Part shown: positions 12,501-23,900 of the stretch, in pieces | Position numbering within the stretch: position 1 is the stretch's first letter | Layout: each line of letters starts with the position of its first letter | Assembly: GCF_000003605.2 (NCBI RefSeq) | Contig: NW_003125889.1 | Coordinates: forward strand, 68,022-95,893 | Reading direction: 5' to 3' | DNA: 27,872 nucleotides | Origin: Saccoglossus kowalevskii | Taxonomy: Eukaryota > Hemichordata > Enteropneusta > Harrimaniidae | Position numbers and translations under genes: made by a program | The notes under the pieces: generated by a model | Database searches by the model: none | What the model was told of the DNA's origin: nothing | Seen by the model: the letters and a program-made list of their open reading frames with translations, nothing else

Positions 12501-15500
12501 AAAAAAAGTTGATCGGATTTCGAAACGTATTTTCCCCGCTGCTCAGTTCCGCTGGAGTGACATTGAACGATTTATTTGTATACCAGAGAAATCTGACAGC
12601 TATTCCTTTACTATTTTCTCATTAGTTTAGTACCTATGTAAACAATTTGAAAATGCGGAGTATTGTAACCGCGTGAAGGGTCATTACTTTCGACAAGCGG
12701 TATCTCTTTCAATAAAGTCCATGGTGTATTTACGGTAAGCACCAGCTCTCGCATATCTGTGACGTTGTAATTCACGGCGAAGTACGAAAAGTCACTTTCA
12801 TACTACTTTCACTAGCGAAAGGGTTCTTGTTTGTCTTTCTCGCGATTGTCAATCAGTACCCTTGGGGCAGTGCGTTGCAGGTATGTCCTAAGTAAACTAT
12901 ATTATAGATTTGTCCAAGCAATGTCTTTTCTTTAAAAAAAATCAAATTCATTCACATGAAACAACATTCAGAAGAACATGATCAATAACAAAACATGTTT
13001 CTGCCTTTCTCTCTCCGGCTGAATTTGGGGTTACGTTATAACGTCGATGGACTGCTGCTTGCCTGACTGACACCTACGGCTACTACACTGCGCTCCGTCC
13101 AACCACGAGATTCAGAACAACCTCAATGCACTGCAACGTATGTTTTGGGTTGGGACTTATTCCAAATTGGCAACAATAAGTTAAAAGGAATCGCGTAACA
13201 TTAACTTTAATTAGGCTTTCAGTAGCGACACCCGATCACCGCTTGCCAGGCCCTGTAAATGAAAACACTGTAAACAGAGTGGAGGGTCTCGGACACTCGG
13301 AACCCACGCGGAGCTGAGTGGTAAATACCAGCAAGTATAAGATTGGTTGAAGAATGACCTGTCAGATAAGAGCGGTTTTCACAAAGTGTTTTTTTGTGAA
13401 TTCGGTATCATTCGCAACTATCACCATCGAGGGATAATACCAAATTGGGCACCGGACCATTCATTGCTTGTAGCTTTTTCAAGCGCTTCACCGACCACCT
13501 GCATTGAGTTGTCAATAACTATATATCTTCCTATCGTAGGGAAATGACAACATTTGATGATCTCATTAGGAAAGTAAAACCATATCTTCACGACTCGTAC
13601 ATTTTAACTGAAACATATGCAATGTACGTGTTTAAAGGAATATTACATTGTGTCCCTAAATGTGTATTCAGATACAGTCATATTATAACACAGATCAAAC
13701 ATAAGCGATGCTACTTGTAGATTAAAGAGTAAATCTTAAACTGCCAAACGCGGTGATTACTTTCCAAATTGGACACTTGTTAGATTTCGTGTCTAATTTA
13801 CCCGGGTTACCATAGACACATAATACTGCCCACTCGCATTCATAGACTTTACGTCTCCATCTATTCACTGGTCACTGGCATCCAAGTGACACCGCGGAGC
13901 AGTAGCCATATAATTACATACGGCGTTCGGTTTCCCCATCCATGTCATTTACCTGTGACAGCAAAACAACGCAAATAGAAACGACACGGTAACCCGACCC
14001 GGTACGAGCATCCGCGATTGGACACGAAGGTAACCCAAATCCATCCACCTGCACTGACACCCTGCTTCTTAGATTCCCAGCTCGGCATGGGAAATTGTGT
14101 TCTTGTGAAAACAGGCTCGTTGGCCGATACGAATTTACATGTGTATGAACGCTGTAGCGGCCTTGTCTTACACCTCGTTTCGCCGTTTGAAATTGGATAA
14201 TTTGTAGACCGATACGCACCGGGTAAAGTTAGATTATCGGAGAAAGGTGGTTTCAAGTATTTTGTAAACTACATAATACGCTTAAGCCTCATTGTGTGCT
14301 TGTATTACTGGGGTCTTCACGGTCAACGACTGCAATATGTGTTTCTGTACGCCTTGAATTGGCATTGCACGTACATTTCTTTCTCGCATACCGCATAAGG
14401 AAAACACGTTATCGGGTGATCAAGCACTCGTCTTAAACAAGATTTAAAATAGTTTCAATTTACGTGCAAAAATTGTTTTCTGATCATTGCAAAAGTAGTT
14501 TTCACTCAAAAATTCCGACAAATTGAAGGAATTATTGCACACACATTTAGTGTTTATATTTTGCGTTACAGTAGCTAAAATATACACTGACACATTGGCA
14601 CTAGAGAAGATCTTTGCTTACACCGGAGCACTAGTGACGATTAAGTCACAAGCTCAAATTTGCAAAAAAATGCACGTAGTTATATGCAATCATGGTTCGA
14701 ATAGAGATTTATATACGGAATGGAAACAGTCTAGCCCGAGTGAAACCGACATGATTTACATTCCTGATAATCATGTTTATTTCAGTACATACTAATGAAT
14801 GAGTGTTCAAATTGGCGGTGTTTGGCATTAAGACATGCATAGGCTGTGTGTGAGCGTGATCATGGCACGCACCGTCAAGGTATGTGCCAGTTTCAATTTT
14901 CTAGATTCCAGTCCCTTTAAAAAGTCGACACAATCGACATTCAGTATCCAAATCATCGGTGACGTTAGTCCACGATTTATAAGTGATGTCTATACAACAA
15001 TAACAACAATTGTATATCACACACGTTCAAGGAGTTTACTGTCATTTGGAATTCAGGTATCACGTGATCATTTGCGTCATAATACCAACGTCTCGTAAAT
15101 GATCTCGCGATATTATGCCGCGATTATTCTCCAGTGTGAATGATATGGCTATCAAGTAAAGTGTGAGTCGATTTACGCAAGGCATACACTTATTTTAAAA
15201 TAATAATGAACATTTGCCGTCATATCGTTTTGCTAATGTCAAGTCAATTGTACATGTACTATACTACACATCCCAAAGGACAAATAAGTGGATTTCTAGT
15301 TGTTCAACTTCTCGTGCCTAACACCGCAACTGCGTTAATTTCGACATTGTGAAACTGTCTTGTTTTTATACAGAAAAATATCGTATTTTCAACAAGTAAA
15401 ATCATATTTATTAAACTTATTGTTCATGCATGTGTTGTTGAACCTTCTACATAGTTTGTAATTCTATTCAGCTTCTTAAAAGGCAAAAATATAGAGAATG

Positions 15501-15900
15501 TAGCTATAGAATATAATTACCTTATTTTCTGTAATGGTTTTGTGTAATCGGCAATTATGGAAATTATTCACTCGTGCACAGGGAATACATTTCGTTATGA
15601 GTTATTCTTAATATAAGTTTCTGAATAATCTTGTCAAAGTCAGGTTTTTCGGGATTTTCTTCTAAAAACGAAAGAATTTCACAATGTCTAAAACGGAAAG
15701 TCTTTATCGTAGTGTTTACCTGTAAAAACTAACCCAATTTGACTGGATACTTAAAGTAAAAGCAACTTAGTGTTTTGTTTTATGCTACTATCCAAATGTA
15801 TTTTTCCGCTACTTTAAATTCATGTATATTTATATTTTTCATAATTATCTTTATTTTGTATACTTTTATAACTGTATTTTCACTCCAATGTTTCGATGTC
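9501..15900. other. Intergenic stretch without recognised genes
   Basis: About 6.4 kb in which I recognise no protein domain, RNA gene or complete mobile element. The longest ATG-started plus-strand frame is 9509-9811 (about 100 codons), without a recognisable motif. Minus-strand frames at 13914-14256 are open but unidentified. A GC-rich repeat-like patch lies at about 10765-10920. Unrecognised short exons cannot be excluded. Confidence 0.5.
10765..10920. repeat. Probable dispersed-repeat fragment (GC-rich patch)
   Basis: An abrupt island of GCGCGC, C-runs and the phrase TTTTTGGATCCGCCAGTGG within AT-rich DNA. From general familiarity, similar wording recurs in interspersed repeats of marine invertebrate genomes. 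No terminal repeats or coding capacity are visible, so the class is unknown. Confidence 0.3.
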
Positions 15901-15904
15901 ATAG

Positions 15905-15930
15905 GCATATAACTTATGCATATAACTTAT
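15905..15930. repeat. 13-bp exact tandem duplication
   Basis: GCATATAACTTAT occurs twice in direct succession, just upstream of the LINE 3' fragment. Confidence 0.85.
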
Positions 15931-16021
15931 ATATATAACATTGAAATCAGTTCTTGTTTCAAGGCTGGCTTGTTTTAGTAAATACATTTCACAAACAAAC
16001 AGTGTGGTCTGATATATTTGA

Positions 16022-16430
16022 CACTGCCTTCGCATTGAAAGAGATCGTGGTGTAATTGAGAGAGACGAACGTATTTGCCCTCTTTGTGACATAGATGAAA
16101 TTGAAAATGAGTTTCACTTTCTCCGTGTTTGCCCATATTACCATGAATTGCGAACCTCGTACTTACCCAATACATTTTATAATACCCAGTCTTTTGATAA
16201 ATTTATAGAACTTGTTACTTCAAGTTCTCAAAATTCTGACATTTTACAACCACTGGCTACATACATCTTTCATGCATTGAAACTTGGGAACGAGATATGT
16301 GATTTTATTTAAGTATCTTCTTGTACATGTAAAGTGTTTTTATTTTTCGAATATTCTACTTGTACATGTAAATACTTTTATGGGCTGATGGCCTTGAATT
16401 TGTAAACCATTGATAACAATAACGGCCTGA
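16022..16430 (+). mobile_element. 5'-truncated non-LTR retrotransposon (LINE) 3' end
   Basis: An open frame from 16022 to the TAA at 16310-16312 encodes about 96 residues typical of the C-terminal end of a LINE reverse-transcriptase polyprotein. RIERD is followed by DERICPLCD, ENEFHFLRVCPYYHELR and a C-terminal FDKFIELV ... LATYIFHALKLGN stretch. The CPLC...H...C residues form the cysteine-histidine knuckle common after the RT domain in many invertebrate LINEs. The frame is intact, with a stop just upstream at 16019-16021, so the copy is truncated but fairly young. The 3' UTR includes a repeated TTGTACATGTAAA motif and GGGCTGATGGCCTTG, and ends in an A-rich tail. The clade is not determined. 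Confidence 0.85.
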
Positions 16431-17396
16431 TATGTTTGACGCGATATTGGTTGTGGTGGGAATTGGCGTTGTAACTAGTCACTGCTTGGACGGTGTATTA
16501 TTATTATTACTCACAAATACAATGTGCGAGACAAAAACAATAACCATATTTCAGAAACCTATATATTTTTTTTATATATATTTTTTGTTATTTTGAAACA
16601 CGCGGGATCGAATCAGTTGGATGGATAGTGAGAAAAGACTGCACGTTCTCGTTAATTTAAACGAATATGTGTAATGTAAACGATGTATTCCGAGTAGTTT
16701 CTTTTAAAATACATATAATTGGGATACAATAAAGAACCTGCAAAGTTCTATGGACGGACAATGGGAAGTATTAGAGTAAATGTATTAACATATGTTTTGA
16801 ATATAACCTGTGAGTGATCTTGAAAAAAAAAACCATACGCACAGACCCCGGATGGAAACGAGTCGTGCTTATAGAAAGACCGTCAAAATTGTCAAATGAC
16901 CAGAAATGACGTCACGAGCCAACTTGAACAACTACGGCTAAGCAATGCATCATACAATAATGTACTGATAATTATAACGTACCTGATTTCCGGGTAACTT
17001 GGAAGGTGAATTGCCATGCATCAATCTGTTTGTTATACATTTGTGCAGTGTAACAACAGCGTTGATTTGTATAATTGTTACACTTCACCTGAGCTTACAT
17101 GGTACTTACTTCACATATGTGTATCGAAATACAATATTTAAAGCCCGTGAAAGTATATTTATTTTCTGCGAATGCACAACTATTCATCGCGGATATTGGT
17201 TGTGTGAATGGTATATGTTTCCCGTGTTGTTGCCGATGTGTATGGATTTCTGTTGCTTTTACGGTCTGAACGCCTGGCAATTGTGTTCAAATATTACGCT
17301 TGTCCATTCTGAAATTATGTACGAAAATTGTCAATCTGTTTTCTTGGTGGCATTGGCAGAAGGAGAAAATAAACAGACATCAACTTAAATGCATAA
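16431..17396. other. Intergenic stretch
   Basis: AT-rich DNA with a perfect CRE octamer at 16907-16914. A 129-codon plus-strand frame (16999-17388) has a non-ATG start and no recognisable domain. It is probably a chance frame. Confidence 0.45.
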
Positions 17397-17567
17397 GTGT
17401 TGTGAAATGGTAGTACAGTGTTTCTATTACCCCAATCGCACCACGCCAGGGGATGGATGTGGATGTAAGGCGGAAGTGTTTGGAAATTGTAGTACAGTGT
17501 TTCTATTACCCCAATCGCACCACGCCAGGGGGTGGATGTGGATGTAAGGCGGAAGTGTTTGGAAATA
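17397..17567. repeat. 79-bp direct tandem duplication
   Basis: Unit A is 17397-17475 and unit B 17476-17554, followed by a short third start (17555-17567, GTGTTTGGAAATA). The two units differ at four positions by eye, and the last 64 bases at only one. The period is not a multiple of three, so it does not preserve a reading frame. Confidence 0.93.
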
Positions 17568-18547
17568 CGGCGTTCTATAATACTCGTTCCCCTATTAGCT
17601 TGTATTCACATTATCTGCTTATACGAGGTGACAAAGTATTATTATTAACTGGTCGTCTTTTGTCACACATTTGCGCTGTATTTATAATTGGCCGCTGGAG
17701 GGATGGTTGGCGCGAGTTGATGCGCCCTCACCGATCATTAATCATGAGTTGGTGTGGCTGGGTAGGTGTTATGCAGGTTTCTCACACTATTCATCGTTCA
17801 CGTTACATAGAACGTACTCTATCACGTGAACTTACTGCGTCACAAATAAATATAACATATCGAAACTATGCTGTTGCATCATGTGCCAACATTTAGCTGC
17901 AGCCCCCTCGAGGCCCTCTATCGACATATTGTAGAAAATACGTAATACAGCAATGGAATTCACCACAAGGTTTAAATCGGTCATGTTGTTTTTAACTCGT
18001 ATATACTATCAACCAGTTAACTTCCTCTATCTGTCAGACATTTCCAACGAGAGAAATAACATAATAATAATTGTAAATCGTTAAAAAAAGCACAAAATAT
18101 TCTGAGGAATATCAATTAAATTCCTTTGACTGGCAATGTACCAATTTCTGCAACAGAAATACTAATCCGCCTTGACGTAAACTCCTATTCCAGCATTCGA
18201 GAGGTTGGTCCAACGAATCGTATATTGTTGTAATTGATAGAGGGCGTTGTATAACGAATTAATTTATTTATGGGAAATGAAAAATGAGGGAAATGTATCA
18301 GAGTCCATGACAACGGGAAAATTCAAACGTCTTAACTGTAATACACATTAGGGATAAGCTCATTACACACTCGTGAAGATGGGATGTACCGTACAGAAAA
18401 ATAAAACATGTGTATGTTTAAAACAAAATGATGATATGCGCTGGGTATGGTTTATCGAAAACTAAAAAGTGTTGTTCGCGCATACATAAAGCATGATAAT
18501 AAATATCGAAATCAGAATGACTTGAACACTGAATAACTGGTACATAA

Positions 18548-18720
18548 TGATGACATAATGGTTAGCATGTCTGCCTAGCAACTGGGAGATTGTTGACTAT
18601 GTTTCCGACCCCCCCCCCCCCATCAGTAGTGAGGCTCGCAGCGTACTACATGTATATGTTGTCTCGTATACTGTCCCTAGGCCTGTTGTCAACCTACGTA
18701 AACAGTGGGCATCCCTGATA
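18548..18720 (+). mobile_element. tRNA-derived SINE-like element
   Basis: About 18548-18615 resembles a tRNA gene. A TGGTTAGCATG A-box-like D-arm is followed by TCTGCCTAGCAACTGGGAGA, an anticodon arm whose loop CTAGCAA would give AGC (Ala-like). A degraded B-box GTTTCCGACCC comes next. The acceptor stem does not pair and the B-box lacks the canonical GTTCGA, so it is not a functional tRNA. A long C-run and an unrelated tail up to about 18720 follow, as in a SINE. The 3' boundary is uncertain. Confidence 0.55.
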
Positions 18721-19064
18721 TAGTCTTCGTCAAAGTGAATGCCAGGGAAATGATTAAGAATTAGAAACAAAATAAATTACAATTCATTGCGCAAAACATA
18801 AAAATATCCATATGCAGCCATGTAGTACGTCGAATTTCCTGCAAACAAATGTCGCATGGGACCCACAAACACGACGCGTGTTTAAACACCCTGAATTAAA
18901 TCATAACTCTAAACTACTAACGTGTATATGGTCACTGGATTCAAGCCATCTTTTTGTTTACAGCGCCATCAGTATTTCAAACTGGCTATCGTCACAATTA
19001 CTAATATATAATACTAGTACTCTTTTCCTATAAATATCTCTAAATACCTAATGCCGGAACGTTT

Positions 19065-19078
19065 CTGTGACGTCACAG
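19065..19078. promoter_or_regulatory. 14-bp palindrome containing a CRE octamer
   Basis: CTGTGACGTCACAG is perfectly self-complementary and centred on TGACGTCA, the CREB/ATF site. No neighbouring gene start was recognised, so its role is unknown. Confidence 0.5.
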
Positions 19079-19279
19079 TCAAAATTCGACACTATCGACC
19101 ATGACATTCTGTACTACGACTGCGCAATAGATAAGAAATCAGTGGAACGTCTCTGCAGTGAATAAACCCTATGTGCAGAACTACAAACAAGTTGAAAATG
19201 TGCTTCTGACGCTTTCTCGCTTCCTTGGGAAGAAGCTGTCATTATATACACTGAACCTCTGAGTGAAGATAATACACAA

Positions 19280-20037
19280 CTGGAGGAATACATCCCAGAT
19301 ATCCGTACATGGACTGTCATAAACAAATTTATGACTAACGATGCCATAACAAAAGTAATTTGAGCATGTGAGCTCCAAATACCACATCAACCATCTATAC
19401 AGATCGCACTGACATCTCTATGTCTTAGCCTGAAGTTGTCAAAGATCTTGGAGTCATTATTGACAACAGTGTGCAATTAAACACGCACGTCAAAAACATT
19501 TGCAAGTCAGCTAACTTTTGCAAAATTGGAAAAATCCACAATTATCTGGACCAGAAATCAACTGTTACATCTCATTTATACTATTTCATTAACTAACTCA
19601 TTTCTATACGGGTTACCGTCATCCCAGCTTGAACTTCTACAACGTACCCAGAACACGCCATAACTAAAATATTACACCACCTACATTGAACACTTCCATA
19701 AACGGATTGTATATACAAAATACAGATACTATACTGCTAACATTTCATGCCTATAACAACATTTTCCCTGCTTGTATTAGGCTTGTATTACTGATCCCAT
19801 TATCTTATATACATCTCGCTTTTCTAATCAACTCTTTTTAAGCCGAGGATCCTGTTCAAGAACTAAATACTATGAATTCCCACAGCCACCCAGTCTATTA
19901 CAGCTCTATTTATTTTTAAGTCACAACTAAAAACATTATCTATTTGTTTTTCCTCCTTGTTCCTGGTTGATTCAGTAAAGCGCTTTGAAACTATCGCTAT
20001 ATGCGCTATATAAGAATTATTAGTATTATTTATTATT
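19280..20037 (+). mobile_element. Decayed L2/CR1-like LINE 3' fragment
   Basis: Recognisable pieces in order: DIRTWTVINKFMTNDA (from 19280), then after a frame change VVKDLGVIIDNSVQL and FCKIGKIHNYLDQKS (from 19429), then remnants matching the LYGLP...LQR.QNT portion and FKSQLKTLS near the C-terminus. This order is that of the region after the RT core in L2/CR1-type elements. The 3' end has the expected GCGCTTTGAAA ... ATGCGCTATATAAGAATTATTA motif and an ATT-rich tail. Several stops and frameshifts show that it is an old, dead copy. Confidence 0.85.
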
Positions 20038-20381
20038 ATACATCTGTCACCGTAACGCCATGAGTTACAGCGTGTCGTAATTTCACGGTATTTTACGGGG
20101 TGTTTTCACCCTACCATATAAGGATATAGGAATTACAAACATTTAATGATTACGCGTGTGAGCGTCTTCTAATAATAAAAACAAACATGGCTGCCACCAG
20201 AGTTTGATCGGACTCTACACAAAGAAGTTCGCTGATGCTGTTCTAAACTTTTTAGATTTTGGCATTTTTCTGGCAGCCTGAGTACGCCGTCGCATGGACC
20301 TCCGTTGCGCGTCAGTCGATACTCCCGCTTTACAGTCTTCGTGCATACTTTTCGGTATCCTCGTCACGGTAATAACCTCAT
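20032..20381 (+). repeat. Dispersed repeat, copy 1
   Basis: It shares a long, diverged, collinear match with 24856-25232. Common blocks include CATCTGTCACCGTAACGCCAT, AATAATAAAAACAAACATGGC, CAAAGAAGTTCGCT, TTCTAAACT and TTCGGTATC...AATAACCTCA. It sits directly behind the LINE tail and directly before the TTAA-flanked MITE candidate. No coding capacity was seen, so it is probably a non-autonomous element of unknown class. Confidence 0.85.
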
Positions 20382-20389
20382 ATTATTAA

Positions 20390-20579
20390 CCCTTTCACCA
20401 CCAGACTTTCACGCTCAAATTTTTCAGCACTTTTTTCTTATAATCTTCAATAATTTTTGGAAATGAACCCTAAAAAAAATGGCTATTTTTGTCCAAATGT
20501 TTTGATGGAAGAAGGTGTAGACTATAAACGCGAGTATTTTGTGAATTTGTGATGAAAAGAACTGGTGGTGAACAACAGG
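20390..20579. mobile_element. TTAA-flanked MITE candidate (piggyBac-like)
   Basis: A 190-bp segment bounded by TTAA at 20386-20389 and 20580-20583. The left end reads CCCTTTCACCACCAGACTTTC. The reverse complement of the right end reads ACCTGTTGTTCACCACCAGTTC, giving imperfect inverted repeats around TTCACCACCAG. TTAA targets and ends starting CCCTTT are typical of piggyBac-type elements. No transposase is inside, as expected for a MITE. Confidence 0.6.
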
Positions 20580-20881
20580 TTAAGGTAATGTCGTCAATCA
20601 ACAACTGTATTAGAGGTGTAGACGTTTTTCATCTAGAATATACTAATCTTTCAAGAAATTCGCTGCTAGAGGGCAGCATAACTTGTCGTCAAGTGCGCAG
20701 TAGAGATGCGCGTAATACTAAAACAAGTCACTATATATTATGAGCCAGCTAAGAATATAATTCAATTCATTTTGTAAAAGATACAGGTAAATACTGAGAT
20801 AAATGAAACAAATAATGAAAACAGGTCTAAGAAGTGACCGTCAATAATAATAACACGTTCTCTCTGAGAGGAGTCCGTCAC

Positions 20882-20954
20882 TTAGTAACATTCCATGAAC
20901 ACCAGTTTGTTAGGAGTTCCTTTAGGTACTTTGGCAATCATGTTCTTGGTGGCG
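20882..20954 (-). CDS. Protease terminal exon L
   Basis: A 73-nt exon after an acceptor ending cgttacag. It completes Asn240 and encodes ATKNMIAKVPKGTPNKLVF and MECY, then TAA at 20884-20882. The ATKN...G.(T/P)N.L ending is the usual C-terminus of the S8 catalytic domain. No AATAAA was seen close downstream. Confidence 0.94.
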
Positions 20955-23900
20955 CTGTAACGACAATAACATAATTTAAACATGATATAATGAACTCACA
21001 GTCTACAGCAAACGTAGTCGACTGTGACTACCAATCGAAAAAAAACACACATTGGACATGGATTATCGCAATGCTTCCTGGTACACGAAAAGATGGAATA
21101 TCTAAATAAACACGGCCGCCTTATTGGGTATGTTTTGTTTCCATGGCAACATGCCCATTTGAAATACAGACAACCAGTCTTAAAAATATTTAAATGCCAA
21201 ACCATTAGGTGAGGTTTATGTCAAAATATTAATTGTTTAATGACTAATTATCGAATTAAAAAAATAATTATCTACAATTAAATTTCATGTTAGCAGATAT
21301 TTAATTTCTTAGCTCCATAAGGTGTGACTAAGCGTGGTTTTCCTGGAAACTACCCCACCACAAATTTGAATATCAGATCTTTACATTTATGATGTCATAT
21401 GAAAAACTTTGCATATTTGCAAAATATTATGAAATCGTCAATATATCAACATATTACATAACATCGCACATTGGGTGATTCCTCTAAATGTTAGGCCTGA
21501 TAAGGTCGGTGTGAGTAACTACGTCCTTGTCGACATCGCGACAAAATAAGTTTGTTAACTTTATAAATTTAAAACTTCAAAATGAAATTTTAAAATGAGT
21601 GCGTCACGGTCACAACTTACCACAGCGTTGTAGAGAGAAAATATTGACAATAATAAATAATGCCAGAGTCTAAACTTACTTCTTTTCTATCCACTTTTTC
21701 ACCTCAGCTGGCGTTGGTAGTGAGTTCAGCGAGCTGATGTACTTGGCTACCACCCCGGTCTGAAAAAATAAACCGAACGCAGAATTGACATGTTGGTCAA
21801 TGTTAATTTCTAACTGTTGCTTTTCTCATGTGTTCTGTTTTGCGCCACCATATTTGAATAGGCCATATTACGGGAAGTAGTTTCGTAGGTTATGTGGGTT
21901 ATGTTATGTGGTTATGTGGTAAGTAGATACAAAAAGTCCTAAGCCATTGATACTAGCCTTTCACATACATCCCAGCTTTTATAAACAAACAAACAAACAA
22001 ACAAATCCCAAGAATACGATTCTTTATGTTTTACTTACCACGTGTGCTACTGAGAATGACGTTCCTAGAAGACAAAAATCACACAATTAAAACATCAATC
22101 AAATTATCCACTGTCTTAATTTTATACTATCGCTTAGGAGTACAATGCATGTGAAGCCCTGCACATATATGACGTCATGCGTCGCATATACCGAAACCAT
22201 CCGAAAATTACCGATTGTCCAGATAAAAGAATTATTCGCTTAGCGGAGAGATCTTGAACCCCTTTTACTTTAGAGATACATTCAGCAACATACAACAATA
22301 TAAGTTTATTAAGAATCTAATAAACGATTTATTGATGCGTTATTTTGTTCAGAAACATCAACACATTGTGATACAAGGATGTCTCTTACCAGATTTAGTG
22401 GTGACTGAAACTGGACCACGTATTCCGCATGACGCAATGCCTTGACCCTGAAGGGGAAAATAGTGAAGAGATGAATTCGACGTCTTAACACGGTAGAGGC
22501 TTTGCTCATCTCTCGGTGTGTAAATGACTAAACAGTCCAAATAATGTAACCAATCAAATGTCGTGTTATAAACTGTTTCTTACAACTTAAGACGCGCTAT
22601 TTGGTTGGACGAATATTTTTAGAGAAATAGCTGCCTGAACGCAACACACCCATTGAATGCAGTATGCACAATGGAATTGCAATTTATTTATTAACATATA
22701 TTTTGCTTTTCGACTACTTTTCAAGTATTTTGCCGCTATAAGCTGCGAAATGTTCACCGAGAAAAGTAGAAAGTCTCAATATACCGGTGCAAGGATATTC
22801 ACGCATTTGCCGACGTTGCTGTAAACACAGAACCGATCGGAAGACGTAGTGCAGCCAACTGTTATCCTGCAATCAGAAAAAAATATCCGTTATACGAATC
22901 TAATTCAAACGTCCTCAACGCCGACGTATAGCGTTATTAGCGTTAAATTAATCTAAAACCCACATTATCCTATGCACCACATACAATATTATTTTATAAT
23001 AATTTGTATGATATGTATGCCCAACTAAAGCGAATAACGTTGTATACTTCGCGTGGGACTCGTGTCGATCAAGAAGCGATGCGACGACGTTTAATATGTC
23101 GCAAATAATGCTTTTGTGGGTGCTCAATTCTATAAAAGTATTTATCCTCGGGGGCGGAGCTACGTCACGGACGTTCTACGTTGCTAAGACGCGCACCACT
23201 GTACCACGTATTTCTATGGGCTTTGTGCGCGCTGCTGTGGAACGCCGGTCGAGCCGGTGAAAACTCGAGAAAACAACACAAACTCAACTTTGAAGTAATC
23301 CCGAACAACCAAATTCATATATGTTACACACGTAGAGCTAATCTTGTAACACTGTTCAGGGGACTCTCAACAACCATTGCAAAGTACCGTTTTCTGCGAG
23401 TTTTTTGTCTTTGTTTTCACCGCGAGGGTTGCCAGGCGGTAGAAAATGCCCGGATGTCCGCCCCCGAGGATAAAGCATATTTGAAATGCTACAATTGTCG
23501 CAATGCATGTGTTCCAATTCGTGTAAACAAACATTGGTCCCCGAAAATTTGCCGTCATCCAATCACATAATAGTGGAGTTTGATTGTCAACCAATGATGA
23601 TCAGTTAGATTAACCGTCATCCAATCGTAGATAACACAATTTGTCCGCCATACAATTATAGATAGCAGTGTTTGGTCATCGTATAATGATGACGATAATT
23701 TGCATATAATATATAATATAATTACAATTACTGTTAAATTAAGTCTCCTAAGGACTGCAACAATATGTTGATATTTGTAATAAATATGGCTATACCAATT
23801 TGATATTATTTTAAATTCGTTAATCAAAATAGAAAACAAGAATCAAATATATTCTTTTGTCCAGAAGTTCACGAGTAGAAAGATACATGTATCAATGTAT

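Noticed and set aside
16999-17388. 129-codon plus-strand frame rich in hydrophobic and Cys residues
   Set aside because: It starts at TTG, not ATG, has no domain and lies in AT-rich DNA. It is probably chance.
17453-17896. 147-codon ATG-started plus-strand frame
   Set aside because: It begins inside the 79-bp tandem duplication, has no recognisable domain or plausible composition, and no splice or neighbour support.
21676-21759. Exon K as the terminal exon ending IEKK-stop
   Set aside because: The TAA is part of a strong gtaagt donor, and exon L supplies the expected S8 C-terminus in exact phase with its own stop.
23131-23570. TATAAAAG at 23131, a GC-box-like GGGGGCGG and a 129-codon frame resembling a signal peptide
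   Set aside because: The frame starts at TTG with no ATG in the signal-like part. It is antisense inside a protease intron and overlaps the decayed minisatellite.
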